Part shown: one piece after another, positions 25,471 through 37,200 of the stretch
How the letters are laid out: each line of letters starts with the position of its first letter
Numbering within the stretch: position 1 is the stretch's first letter
Origin: Copromyces sp. CBS 386.78
Lineage: Eukaryota > Ascomycota > Sordariomycetes > Sordariales > Sordariaceae
DNA: 64,000 nt
Reading direction: 5' to 3'
NCBI GenBank assembly: GCA_030685235.1
Contig: MU839094.1
Coordinates: 124,001 to 188,000, forward strand
Made by a program: the position numbers and the translations under genes
Notes under the pieces: model-generated
Seen by the model: the letters and a program-made list of their open reading frames with translations, nothing else
The model's database searches: none
What the model was told of the DNA's origin: nothing

Positions 25471-26289
25471 ATATTAAAGAGGATTCTACTAATCTTAGGA
25501 TATAAAACGTGTATTACTATAGAATAGGGAATTATTATTATCCGCATATTTTTATTATATAATTAGGGTTTTCTTATCGGTATTATTTCTAATTAAAACC
25601 GGAAATTTACTTTAATTTATTAGCGAGGAATATAGATAATTATAGGTATTAAACTACTTATAATAATTATTTATTATTCCCTTAGTAATAGAATAGCTGA
25701 ATATAAAAATTAAACTATTAAAATCGCTATTCAATTCTACGCGTTTTATTATAAATTCGGATATAATTAGTTACTAATTATTCTTTTACTTTAATTCAAT
25801 TTTAATAGCGCTTTTATTAAAAATATTAAAACTTCCTCCTATAAATATTTATTCGGATATAAATTCTTAAGCCCTTTAGATATTATTATTAACAATAATT
25901 CTACTTATTTATTAAACAATAATCTAATAATTAAGGATTATATACGATAGGAAGTACAATTCGCTATAAACTTCACTATTACCAACGCTAAATTTTATTA
26001 TAATATTGGCTATTAGTAATTAGAATTTAAAGTAGGCGATAAAATATTCTTTAAATTTAACTATAAGTACTATCTCCCGGGACGACCGTCGCAAAAGACT
26101 TTATAATAATAAGTAGGACCTTTTAAAATTATTTAAAAGGTTGGCCGTCTAATATATAAATTGGAACTCCTACTACATATAAAGATTTATCCTATTATTT
26201 TAATTGCGTATTTTACGCCCGCTCCGAATAATAATAATCCTTTCGAACGATCTATTCCCCTACCTAGACCTATAAAAGATTTATAGAAC

Positions 26290-26490
26290 GGTTTTAATTC
26301 TAATATAAAGAAAGGCCTTAACTACGAATTAGAAAAAGTTATTAAGTATAAATAAGTAAACGGTAAATTATAGTATTATATTAAATAGAAGGGATATAAT
26401 TATTATAAAAACGATTAGAAAGATACCGATAATATAAAATATACAAAGGATTTAGTAGAAGATTATTAGAAGTATCATCTAAATAAGCGT
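26290..26490 (+). pseudogene. Chromovirus C-terminal chromodomain remnant
   Basis: The frame reads ELEKVIKYK*VNGKL*YYIK*KGYNYY followed by ND*KDTDNIKY. With stops taken as Gln/Trp this is the chromodomain pattern (aromatic cage around YxVKWKGY...WE). It sits between integrase and the 3' LTR, as in chromoviruses. Confidence 0.75.
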
Positions 26491-26652
26491 AAACTTGGTA
26501 CTCTACAATCCTATATTAATAACTAGCGGAAAGTTCGCTTCGTAAATAAGAAGGATCGAATAGGCTTATAGACATAGAGCCGTAGGCGCTCTCCGCGCAA
26601 GTAAAGCTATTCTTATTAAGGATAATAGTATTCTCTTTATAGCGCCGGGACT

Positions 26653-26969
26653 TAATACGGGATAATCGCATTATATATATAATTAATTCAATTAATTAAT
26701 TAAATAGATTGGGCATAGCTGTTATAACAGCTATCCCGGCTGCTTAGCACTATCGTATCTTTTAGGTACGGCAGGTCCCAGGTCGCCCTGCCCGTAGGGG
26801 TTCTATATAAAGTAGGCCCTCGCGATAAGATAAGGAATTCCCATAAAGGGATTCCCGCGCAGTATAGCCTTCGGCTCGTACTCTTACTCTTAGATCTTCT
26901 TTTTCTCTCTTCTAATGCTATACATTACTTTGTATCGTGGCATTCTGGAAGAACCGTGTTACCCTATTA
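26653..26969 (+). repeat. 3' LTR of the chromovirus
   Basis: It is 317 bp, aligned end to end with the 5' LTR. It holds a perfect 20-bp palindrome at 26715-26734 and a TATA-like box at 26804-26812. It is followed immediately by the ACCTC target duplication. It is less mutated than the 5' LTR. Confidence 0.93.
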
Positions 26970-26974
26970 ACCTC

Positions 26975-27739
26975 CTTTTTAATTTTACGACCAACCTACC
27001 TAACTGGACTTTCCGCTTCTAACTTAGAATTATTAACGCTTATCTTGTCTAAATCCCTTCCCTACTTCAATTCCCCCTTATTTATTATCGAATCCCCCAG
27101 TCTATTATAAATATTTTATTATCCCCTTTTATTAAATCCTAATCGGGTATAAAAATAAGTACCCTCCTTACTATTTTTACCTTCTTATTTCCCCTTTTTC
27201 TTTTTACCCTACCTTCTATTTACTTCTATATATATTTATTCTACTTCTAATTATATATTAACGAACTTAGCGATTACAAAATAATACGCAAATATTTTAC
27301 TCCTCTAAATATATAATATTATTTCAGATTTTAAATTTATATCAACTTCTACGTTAATACTAAAAGATTTATAGTATAATAATAAAATTATATACGAAAT
27401 TTTATTATTAAATATATCGGTCGTTATATAGCCCTAATCGCCCTTAACCCCGCCCAGCGATTAAACTAAAACCTCGTTTTAATTTCCAATACCCGCCCCC
27501 GCTTCTCCTTCGGCCGTATTAACCTTCGTTAATAATTCGTATTTATATTACTAACTTTATATAGTAAAATATATTAAATTAATTTTCGAAAATACTTTTT
27601 TATTTATATTGCCCGGCACGATACTAACTTTTAATTAGATATATATACCTAATAGAAATTAATTCGGGTTACTTAACTAACAATATTTTATATTAAATCT
27701 TAAAAATAGAAATATACGAACGATATATTAGCAATATAA
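26975..27739. other. RIP-degraded DNA right of the retrotransposon
   Basis: AT-rich, no intact frame. It was originally joined to the DNA ending at 6979. I see pyrimidine-rich blocks near 27.05-27.25 kb and nothing I can name. Confidence 0.55.
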
Positions 27740-28900
27740 TTTAATACTACCCAATACTACCTAATAATAAACCCCGATTATATTTCGCATTTAAATTAGA
27801 ATAGGGGATATAAATAACTAACGATCGAAATATAATTAATAAGTATTATAATATTCGAATACAATAGACTCCGAAAATATTTCGTATATTAATATAAATT
27901 AAAGATAATATATATTAATAAATAATTGAAATTTAAATAGTAAATAATATTACTATAATATTAATAAAATAATTGTCTCGACTAACTTTCTTATTAGGGT
28001 TAGAATTAGGAATATAAGTTAATAAGCGATTAAAAATGTAAATAATATTTATAATAATATTAATTAATAATAGACCCGGCTATATTTCCTATTAGGGTTA
28101 AAATAAAGGATATAAGTTAATAAGCGATTAAAAATATAAATAATATTTATAATAATACTAACCGATAATAGACCTAGCTATATTTCCTATTAAGGTTAAA
28201 ATAAGGGATATAAATTAATAAAAGACTAAAAACGAAGGTAATACCGCTATAATACTAATTATAATAATAGAACCGATTATATTTCGTATTTGGGCGGGAA
28301 TAAAGAATATAGAGAAAGGTAATTAAATAAGCGACTAAAATATAAATAATACTACTATAATACTAATTATAATAATAGAATTAATAATATTTCGTATTAA
28401 AGTAGGAATAGAGAATATAAAGAAAAGTAAATAAGTAAATAGTTTAAAAATATAACTAATACCGACGTAGTACTATCTAATAATAAGCGCCGCCTACTTT
28501 TCATACTTAAACAGAAGGGAAATATTATATTAATAAGCAATTTAGAAATATAAGCGATACCGCTACAATATAATTTAACGATACCAACCGATTGCTTTTC
28601 GTACTAAATTAAAAGAAGATATATAATTAAATAATTACGAATTAAATATATAATCTAAAGAAAGACGTTTAATAAATACCGCTATAATATAGTCTAACGA
28701 TACTAACCGACTACTTTCGTACCCAATTAAAAGAGGATATATAGCTAAATAGTCTATTTAAATAATATTAGGCTAGATTTGCAATTTGAAGAAATACTGA
28801 ATAAATACCGTAATAATATTATTTAATAATAATAATTAATTACTTTTCGTATTTAAATAGGAGGATAAATATAAGAATATACTAATGCGGACGTTATCGA
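27740..28900. repeat. Degenerate tandem array, about 100-bp unit, roughly 11 copies
   Basis: A TATTTC- or TTTTCGTA-type landmark recurs near 27779, 27876, 27980, 28081, 28180, 28287, 28386, 28494, 28590, 28701 and 28841, so the spacing is mostly 96-111 bp. Neighbouring units share the order landmark, purine-rich block (e.g. GGATATAAGTTAATAAGCGA), and ATAATATTTATAATAATA block. Adjacent units near 28.0-28.25 kb are the most alike. It is either a satellite or a RIPed repeat-protein gene (99 bp would be 33 codons). Confidence 0.7.
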
Positions 28901-30350
28901 AATTAATAGGTAAACGAAAATTCGGGCGGGCAAAGACGATAAGAACGGCGGAATTTAAAATATAAAAATAAATAAAAAAAATAAAAAAAAAAAAAAAATT
29001 CGCCAGCAAAGGAAATAGAAAAATAGTAGAAGTAACGATAGCTAATTATTAATTAAATTTAATAGGAAATTAGCGACGGAAGCGAACGATAAATAATATT
29101 TTACGAATAATATTAAAAACTTTCGTACTACTAATATAAAATTAGGAAATATTTAATAAAGGACTAGAAATATATTCCTAAATAGAAATATATATTAATC
29201 GTTCCCTTTAAATATATAGCCACCCCCCCTAAATATATTAAATTAAAAAAGTTATTCCGGTTAATATATTATAGAAAATCCCTATATAGAGAGATATTTA
29301 CAATAATAGGTTATTTACTATATATTAATATAATAATACAGAGAGATAAGGCAATTATATAATAATTATAATATACTAACCTTATAAAATTGCTAATACG
29401 TATAACGGGGTAGAATAGAGATTAGTAGTCGTTATATTATATTAGTATTATAATTATATAAAATACGTAATTAAAAAGTAAGACGAAATAAAGGTAGGGG
29501 TTAAATTACGTAGGGGTAAGTAGAATAAAATTAATATTAGTTAATAATTTCCGTAATTATTCTAAACGTAGAATACGAAAGCTAATTAACTTATATTACT
29601 ATTATTAATATTATATAGAAATCGATATAAATGTAAGTACGAAATAAAGAAATAAAAATACGAAGGAGGCAAGTACTATAGAAGGATATACGAGACTAGG
29701 ATACTTAGAGAGCTCTAATTAATTTATTATATTAAATAGAATATCCGTACGTAGATAGAATATTCGTACTAAATAGAATATTCTATAATAATATACTATT
29801 AATTTTTAATACTATTTTTTAAAAGAATTATAGGAAAGCGGAAATAAATTACGTATTAATTTTATTTTAGGGGAAGGGATAAATATAAAGATAATAGAAT
29901 TTTAAATTAAATAGAATTTTTATAATAATATTATTTTAATATTAAAGGGAGGGATAATAACGTAGTATATTAAAATTAATAATTTAGTTTAGGAAATATA
30001 ATACTAATTAGAAAAAAATTTTAAATTAAATAAAGTATTAAAGCTAATTATAAATTTAACGCTAGATATTATTATACCGGATATTATTTAAGAACTAAAA
30101 TATTTAATAATTAATAAAACTATTAAATAGAAAAGGATAAAAGCGGTAAAACGATTCTTAGTAAAAGGGACTATCGGATGTAATAGAAAAGACGTATTAA
30201 GAATACAGTATATTTAATAAAATAATTTTTAAAATATTATATCCGATAAACAAAACTTTAGAATAGGAAGATTATAATTTACTAAGAAATTTTATCGAAT
30301 ATAATTAGAAGAATAATAATAATAGTCTTATTCCCTATGCTACTTATTTA
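28901..30350. other. RIP-degraded DNA, unassigned
   Basis: AT-rich, with a poly-A/AAATAAA block near 28.96-29.0 kb. No open frame or domain recognised. Confidence 0.55.
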
Positions 30351-30359
30351 TAGCGCCTT

Positions 30360-30600
30360 ATTGGCATGGGGTACTTCTCCTGGTTCTCTAGAGGAAACCG
30401 TGCGGCGATAAGCGCCGTCGGATAAAAACCGCCAGCTCCTTTCGGTCGCGAATGAATCGCGCCTGCTCCATCTCGATTCCATCTGTAGCGGTGCTCACCC
30501 ACCGCCTCAGCAAACAAGCCACTTCCCCTCTACCGCCTTCGATCCAACACCAGAACAATCGAGACACCGCTCTCGCACGCCGCTCCTTCCTAATTAGAAG
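30360..30600. other. GC-normal pocket within the AT-rich edge
   Basis: About 240 bp of ordinary composition flanked by AT-rich DNA on both sides. A minus-strand open stretch crosses it but has no ATG-led gene structure I would defend. It is probably a unique-sequence island that RIP did not reach. Confidence 0.45.
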
Positions 30601-30630
30601 AATAGCTAAGTAATAAACTACGATAAATAT

Positions 30631-30800
30631 AATAGACTTTCGCATTATATGCGATTATTCAAATAATAAACTATAAAAATAATAGACTTTCACATTATAT
30701 ACGATTATTTAGATAATAGACTATAAAGACAATAAACTTTCGTATTTAGTATGCGATTGTTTAAATAATAGATTGTAGAGACAATAAATAGATTAAATAA
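30631..30800. repeat. 50-bp tandem repeat, three units plus a partial
   Basis: Units starting AATAGACTTT at 30631 and 30681 and AATAAACTTT at 30731 share the order CTTTCRCATTATAT.CGATTATT..ATAATARACTATA. The third unit is slightly longer. A partial fourth follows near 30780. Confidence 0.85.
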
Positions 30801-30949
30801 ATATACGTACTAACTATTAATATATTTACTACAATAGCCAAAAAATACAAATTATATTATAAGATTAATAATGAAAAAGTAGTATCGGGCACTATTATAG
30901 TAGAGGTCTATTCGACCCCAATATCCTTATAGACTATTCGGACCCTTGC

Positions 30950-32206
30950 TTAATACTTCCAAAATCGATTAGAATTTTTCGCTCAAACATGCTTGCAGTA
31001 CCCTTGCCGGACCCTATTCTCAGACCCGGGTCTCCCTCTATGGTTGACAGGTACCTCTACCGGGAGATCTGTTAGAAGGGGTAGTAGAGCGATGAAAATT
31101 TAGACCATCAAGATTGGGCCCCACTAACAGAGGTACATCTGTCCCTTCCTCGAGCCTTCGCTCCTTCCTTGGAGGTACTGATTCCCCTTCAATCCCTTTA
31201 GGTTTCGTTCGGGAAGGAAAGAACACATACATGCAGGCGGCCGAACTCCTAGGATGAGGTGGAGCTGGGACTTGAGCTTCCGTTGCCGGACGGTTGTTGA
31301 GCTGTCACGGTTGGTAAGTCGCAACCGTTGGAAATGCCTTATGGTTGCTGAACGGTTCCTTGTAATCCTACTACGGTTTCTGGAGGGAAAACTACTACTG
31401 TCTCCTTGTGACGCCCCGGCAAAAGGAGGAAGGCGCAGCCACGGCCAAGGTGTTGATGGTGAGCTACGAGCAGCCACTTCAGATTTCTCGGCACAGTCAA
31501 CACCGACTGAGGTACTACTACACCTTCAGTTTACCTAATAGAGCTGAGCGAGTAAAAGATGAGTCCTACGATGCTGTGATACTTCCAACACGACGATACC
31601 TCTACTTCCAACAGGCATGCAACGAACTGCAAGTAGAGGTAGGTAGGGTAGTGGGGTCCCAAGTGGAAGTCTTCAGTTATCCCAAGTCTGCCACACTGAA
31701 CATCATATTCGCTTACGCTAACGTAGTAGGAAAAAGTGATAGCTCCCGCCCCTTTCCTCGGCGTCTTCTAGAAGCGAGAACTGTCGAAGCACCGCTGCAT
31801 CATAAACCTCCAACTCATTCGCCAAATCTGATCCTCGGGATGGTGTGCGAGTGGCCGTGATTGCCGAGTTCTTGCTGAGTGCCCCTGGTTAAGGTAAGTG
31901 GCAAGGAGAGAGTTGTACTCTCGAGTCCTTGGTATAGGAGAGTAGTAGGTAAGGTAAAGTAGTGGTACCTACTGTAAGGCACCTCTACATTGCCGTCTGA
32001 TCACGCCGTTTCGCGGTTCGCCGTCTTTCGGCTGATGCAGAGAAGGTTACTACTGGGTACCTCTACCTTACCTTGCTCGCCGCAGTCACCGACTACATCG
32101 GACACCTCGGGAATAATCTCACCTCACCTCGATCACCATACCTTATGCTCGCGAGACTCGGCTGGAAGTATGGGTTGTTCCACGGTTTGACCTGCTTTTC
32201 ATGATA
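30950..32206. other. GC-normal intergenic DNA next to the RIP border
   Basis: Composition switches from AT-rich to normal at about 30.95 kb. Recurrent GGTACCTCTACC / GTAGAGGTA words are scattered here and again near 33.25 kb. Overlapping open stretches at 31254-31860 lack an ATG start and recognisable domains. No gene is called. Confidence 0.5.
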
Positions 32207-32533
32207 CCGTATAATCTCGCGAAATTGACTTTCGGGAAACCGCTTTTTAGGCACATTTACGTACAGATTTAAGCACATATTACAGCATATGTGCCAACCG
32301 TACCCTCTGTGAAGGAGGGTGAAATCTGGCGCCCCACCCTCCAATCCCAACCAAACTAATAAGGGGAAAAAGACTGAATACAATAATTTCGAATTTACAG
32401 TGCTCCGGGGTGGCAACGCATCTCCCCCACCCAAGTTGGCAGGCATACATATGCCTGGCATCGGGCAGGAAAATGGCATATATGTGCCTAAAAAGCGGTT
32501 TCCCGAAAGTCAATTTCGCGAGATTATACGGTA
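32205..32533. mobile_element. Miniature inverted-repeat element 1 (325 bp, TA-flanked)
   Basis: The ends of 32207-32531 are perfect inverted repeats of 50 bp, starting CCGTATAATCTCGCGAAATT. TA dinucleotides flank both ends (32205-32206 and 32532-32533), as for Tc1/mariner-type elements. The interior has no coding capacity. No RIP-type damage separates the two ends, as expected for a repeat shorter than the RIP length threshold. Confidence 0.92.
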
Positions 32534-32618
32534 TGCTCTGGCTCTCTGAGTTTTCGCAACATTTCTTCCAAGGTAACAGGCAGAAAAAAACCCAATGGCA
32601 GGTGCGTGCCTGAAACAG

Positions 32619-32886
32619 TACCGTAAAAGCTCGCGAAACTGGCAAAACGCTTTCCCTGTTTCTGTGCAGGGCAATCTGCCAGGAAGAAGCCCAGTCAGCC
32701 AACATACACCAGCAAATGTATCTGCCCAGTTAGTGAAAACTGAAGGACATTGCCCTCGACGTTAACTTATACACATTCGAAGGCACAGTGATCGACCTGA
32801 TCCTGCCAGCTCCCTGTACAGATATGCCCTCTACCCTGCACAGAAACAGGGAAAGCGTTTTGCCAGTTTCGCGAGCTTTTACGGTA
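32619..32886. mobile_element. Miniature inverted-repeat element 2 (264 bp, TA-flanked)
   Basis: The ends of 32621-32884 are perfect inverted repeats of 51 bp, starting CCGTAAAAGCTCGCGAAACT, with TA on both sides (32619-32620 and 32885-32886). The first 20 bases match those of the neighbouring element except at three positions, but the rest of the repeat differs. The two are related families, not copies. It lies 89 bp from the first element. Confidence 0.92.
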
Positions 32887-34206
32887 TAGAATAATGGCCA
32901 CCAAGAGGTATGTAGGTTCTTTTCAAACTGGGTAAGGTAGCTAAGGTACCTAGTGCTTGAAGGGACACTACGTCTTGGAGACTTACAGTTCCAACAATCT
33001 CCCTCGGCTGTCACATGAAGACTTGTGCGCAGAGCTCAGTGTCCTACGACGGACGACCAGCAACGGTAACTGTGATGTCCTATCATATATCACATCTCAC
33101 TTACCTGGAAAGAACTGAACACTATAGCTGGGGCCAACTGATTCAGCACGTGCGCAAAACCGAGGTCTTCGGAATACTCATCCGACAGTACGTCTAAGCC
33201 TGGGCGAGAGACAGCAAGATAACTGTGACATGTAAGCCGTAGCCTAGAGATGTGTAGAGGTATAGGTAGAGGTAAGGTACTCCGACAGTTGAAGCTCATG
33301 TTTTAACGGTGTTAGGACATACATCGGATAAGGTAGGTAAAGATTGAGGCTGCGAGACTTGAACATCCTGGACGACACCATGATGGGCTTGTGAGAGGCG
33401 AAGAAGGTAAGTTTGTTGTGACCTCTGAACAACAAGACGGTGTTGAGGGGCTTAAGATACGTTGGCGGGAACGTCGTTGAGATGGCGTAACGCAGATTCC
33501 ACAACACACCTGCTAGTTCCAAAAATGTCGAGTTTGAAAATGCTATACTTGTCTAACTAACCTGCCTGCAATGACCAACTTTTTGTTTTCTTCGAAAGAG
33601 GCTCTAGATTCACGTTCTCATCCTTCCATTCAGCAACCTGTTGATCAGCAGCCGTGTCCTTAGGACTCTTCTCTCTCCCAAAATTTTCCCTCCGTCCTCC
33701 CCGTACTAGTTCACCGACTCTTCATCCAGACCCCTTCCTCCCTCCTTTGAAGGGTGCTTGCTATGAACTGTGAGCCGCAGCAGGTGGAGGAAATGCAAGA
33801 CAGGACAGTAACCCAACATGTCCTACATCTTCCACAAATAGCAGACTAAACCACGGAAAGCGCTTGATCCAGTAATCACTAACCCAAAGAAGCACTGCAT
33901 GGTTTATCAAAACGAGAAACGACAAACTCGCATTCCATGACTTTCAGCCAAAATGATAACCGATAGCCATGCCACTAAAAAGCGCAAACCCGGGTGCCCT
34001 GTGTGCAGAACGGAGCAACCCCAAATCCATCGGCGTTGCCAGAATGTGTCAATTAAATAGTAGCCTTGCGTGCCCAGGGCTTTCGTTCGAGCAACGGGTA
34101 GTTATCGGCGCCACAGCACAAAGTTTGCGGCATGCGTTCCTAACAGCGCCTCGACTGACAGAAAACAGTTTGGTGTATGACGTGGTATAGGGGGTATAAA
34201 CACCAT
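32887..34206. other. Intergenic DNA downstream of the importin gene
   Basis: No gene recognised. It includes AGGTAGAGGTAAGGTA-type words near 33.25 kb and the 3' untranslated region of the importin gene at its right end. Confidence 0.5.
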
Positions 34207-37200
34207 TTAGCTGGTTCCGTTAGCAGCCGCGGCAGCTTGTTGAGCGGCAGCCTCTTGCGTATCCGCCTGCTGCAAGACAGCCGAAATAACGCTCTGCTCC
34301 TCCATGCTCAAATGTTGTACCAGGCCAGCATAGTACTGGGGCTGCTCTGCTTGGAGCTCTGCGATGATGTTAGCTCTGATCAGGTTTGGTTCACAAGCAC
34401 TTCGACGAAGGGAAATACTCACTCAACAGAGAGGTCTTGAAGATGGAGTAGGGGTCAAGCTTGTCAAGCGGGGATTCGAGAAGAACGCCATCCTCGCCGA
34501 GCTCGTCGTCACTATACTCCAGATCGGTGCCGGAGAACTTCTGCGCCTGAGCAAGGTGAGTGTCAGCAAGATCGCGGATCTAGAGTCATCAATACCGATT
34601 CTGAAATAGGTGTGTTCTGTTGGACTTACCTCCTCGTTGAGGAACTCCAGATACGCTTCACTCTCGCCCTTGATGTCTCCAAGATCCTCCTCCTCGGCCT
34701 CTTCACCGGCATCCCAGTTGTTTTCATCATCGTCCCACTCCTCGTTCTCGTCGTAGACACCTCCGTCGAGCTGATAGTCGTCCTTGAGCGCTTCCTCACG
34801 GTTCTTGAGAGCTGTTGGCAGGCTGCTGAACAGAGAGGTGATGCCCTGGAGAAGCCTTGGCCAGCCAACGGCAACAGTAGGGGGAATCTGATCAGCAGGA
34901 ATGCTGATCAAGGCCACAATGGCCACAATGCAGAGCTTCTTGTCATGCACGCGAGAGAAAGCGTCCATGCTGCTGAACCAAAGGCTGAAAAACTTATTAG
35001 TCCAGCCTTGGGATTCGAGAATCTGGAGAGTTAGAAGAGGGTTGTAGTAAACGGCGTTGATGACCATTTCCATCAAGTGGATCTTGTAGCTCTTGACCTT
35101 GACATCCTGAGAAATGAGGACGTTCATAGCCAAGCCAACGAAGCCCTGGACGCACTGGTCGATATGGCCACGCAGACTGAGCATCATGGCTTCAGAAAGC
35201 TTGCAGGCGCAGATCCTATCACAGCCGCCAACCTTGCTATCGTTGAACATATCCTGAACCATCTCAAACAGCGCCTGAATGTACTCGGGCTTCTGGACAA
35301 GCTGGGGAGCGCCGTACTGCACAAAGTTGTCCAGCGCGGGAAGCATGTCCTCCAGATACAGCTCGGCCCCAGACTTGAAAGTTGTGTGGATGAGCTCGAA
35401 GGCCTGCCACATGTTGGGGGAGATCTGCTTGGCGGCGAAAGTACAGCTGTCGATTATTTCGAACACTTCATTATAGAGGTCGTACAGCTTGTTCTCCAAA
35501 GTAATCTGGATAACAGGCATCAACACGCTCTCAATATGAAGAAGAACCTCGGGGGTGCTTTCAAGGGTGAGGATAAGGGTACCGATTGTCTGCAGGACAC
35601 CAAGTGCCGTTATGCTCTTGTCATCGAGATAATCTCCGAACTCATCCTCAGCACCATCCCGTCTCTCGTTGTTTTCCAGAAGCTCGCGGACAATGCGCAG
35701 GTAGGTGTCGCGCAGCTGCTCGCTGAGAGCCACGGCAAACGGTGTAAGCTCAGTAGCGAAAACCTCCACGAAGTCCTCCATGACATTAGCGAGGGCATCA
35801 ATATCGGCTTCGTTAGCAAGCTTGAGAAGCTGCTGCATAACCGTCGGGATGTTCTGCTGCATGCTGGTACGAATGATCTCATGTCTGATCATGGGCTGCA
35901 GGGCCAAAGCAGCGGTCACACGGACCGGCAGCTTGGGATCGGCCATGCAGTCGAGGATGTGACGGTAGACGGTGAGAAGGTTCTGCTGGTCCTTGAAGTC
36001 GAGCTGCTCAAACTTTTCGATGGTGTCGCAAGCACGGGCTCTCAGGAAGCCTTGAGGATTGGTGAAATCCGGGAAAACGTAGCGAACCAAGAAGTATTCC
36101 ACCTGGTCGGCAATAGGGGACTTCTTGCCCAAGATAACCGGAGCAAGAGTTCCGATCATGCGCAGCGCACCCTCCTTCGCCAGGTGGTTCTTCTGGTCCT
36201 CTGGCGCCTGTTCATACTGGTTGACGACCTCGTTGACGAACTTGAGAATCTCGAAGGTCTGCTTTCTGCGCGCCTTCGTGAGGCTCACCAAAAAGTTGAC
36301 AGCGGCAACGTCGGGTGCGGAGACCTCCTCAAAGAAGTTAAGTTTGCGGTGCAGGTATTCCTCCGGTTCCTCCTCGAAGTTTTCCACGTCCTCTTCCGAA
36401 AGGCAGAGAACAGGGAAGATGAAATGAGTGACCAAGTTAGTAAGGTGAGGCTTAAGATGTGTCCACATCTCCTTGGGACGAATGCACTCGTCAAGGAAGA
36501 CGAGAGTGTACGACAAGCACGGCCGGCTCAACCAGACTGTCTTGGCTACCCACTTCTCGATCTCAGCGAGGTAGTGCTTGAGGATTTCGGGAGCAACCTG
36601 GGCGATAAAGTTCTTGGCGAACTGGAGCAACTGACCATCGGCTCCCTTCTCCATGATGTTGTGAGGGTTACCATATCTGTGGTAGGGTCAGTCTCGGAGT
36701 TGCGCACCTGGTAGAACTTGGAAGATGCAACACCATAACAACTTACCTGATATATAACCTGTTCAGGTTGAAGTATGCCCACTTCTTTGCCTTCCACCAA
36801 TGGTGGCGTTCACGTCCCAACGGGTCGTCCTGCATGGCGCTCGCAGGAATCGGCTTAGATACGGTACGGAGGAAGATAGTGCACCATCCAAGATTGACGG
36901 ACTGCTCGCGGAGGCAGGCGGGGAGTTCGAGCTATAGTGGCCCAGTCAGCAATTCATCCTGTTACCATGTTTCCAGTAGACATGAGGACCCACCCAGGCA
37001 GTATGCTTGTACGCCTTGAGAGCAATGTGTAGCATCTCGCCAGCCTCCTCGCTATCCTGGTTTACCAACTCATCGCAGACGGCCAACAATCTCGGGAAGC
37101 TGACTTCGACAATCTTTTCGAATTGCGCACGGTTATCGGTATCGCTCATCTTGTAGCGGAAAGACCGGCAGATAGCGAGCAAACATTGCAGACCAGCCAG

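Larger units (their letters stand above)
24530..26110 (+). pseudogene. Chromovirus integrase core remnant, interrupted at 24696-25462
   Basis: Before the inserted element the frame reads IISIDFIIGLPI (family: first catalytic Asp in xDFIxGLP). After it come NRKFT (family: DRKF), GIKLLITIIYYSLSN and RIAEYKN (family: second Asp and the G..E..N stretch). The inverted-repeat element at 24696-25462 splits the domain between the first and second catalytic blocks. RIP has changed several acidic residues and made stops. Confidence 0.8.
6975..26974 (+). mobile_element. Ty3/gypsy chromovirus with two nested insertions (complete 20-kb unit)
   Basis: Two 317-bp LTRs in the same orientation (6980-7296 and 26653-26969) are bordered by the same 5-bp direct repeat, ACCTC, at 6975-6979 and 26970-26974. 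This shows they are the two ends of one insertion. The plus-strand interior has gag-like sequence, a zinc-knuckle-like Cys segment, a protease-like segment, reverse transcriptase, integrase and a chromodomain, in the order gag-PR-RT-INT-CHD typical of chromoviruses. Removing the Helitron (8235-19248) and the inverted-repeat element with its duplication leaves about 8.2 kb, a normal length for this family. Every coding segment is interrupted by RIP-type stops, so the copy is inactive. Confidence 0.93.

Noticed and set aside
31254..31860. Open stretches on the plus strand near the compartment border
   Set aside because: The longer one starts at GTG, frames overlap and no domain or intron structure is visible.
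35077..36714. Open frame of 545 codons on the plus strand, antisense to the importin gene
   Set aside because: It lies entirely opposite a well-supported conserved exon, has no recognised domain and is explained by the codon bias of the sense gene.
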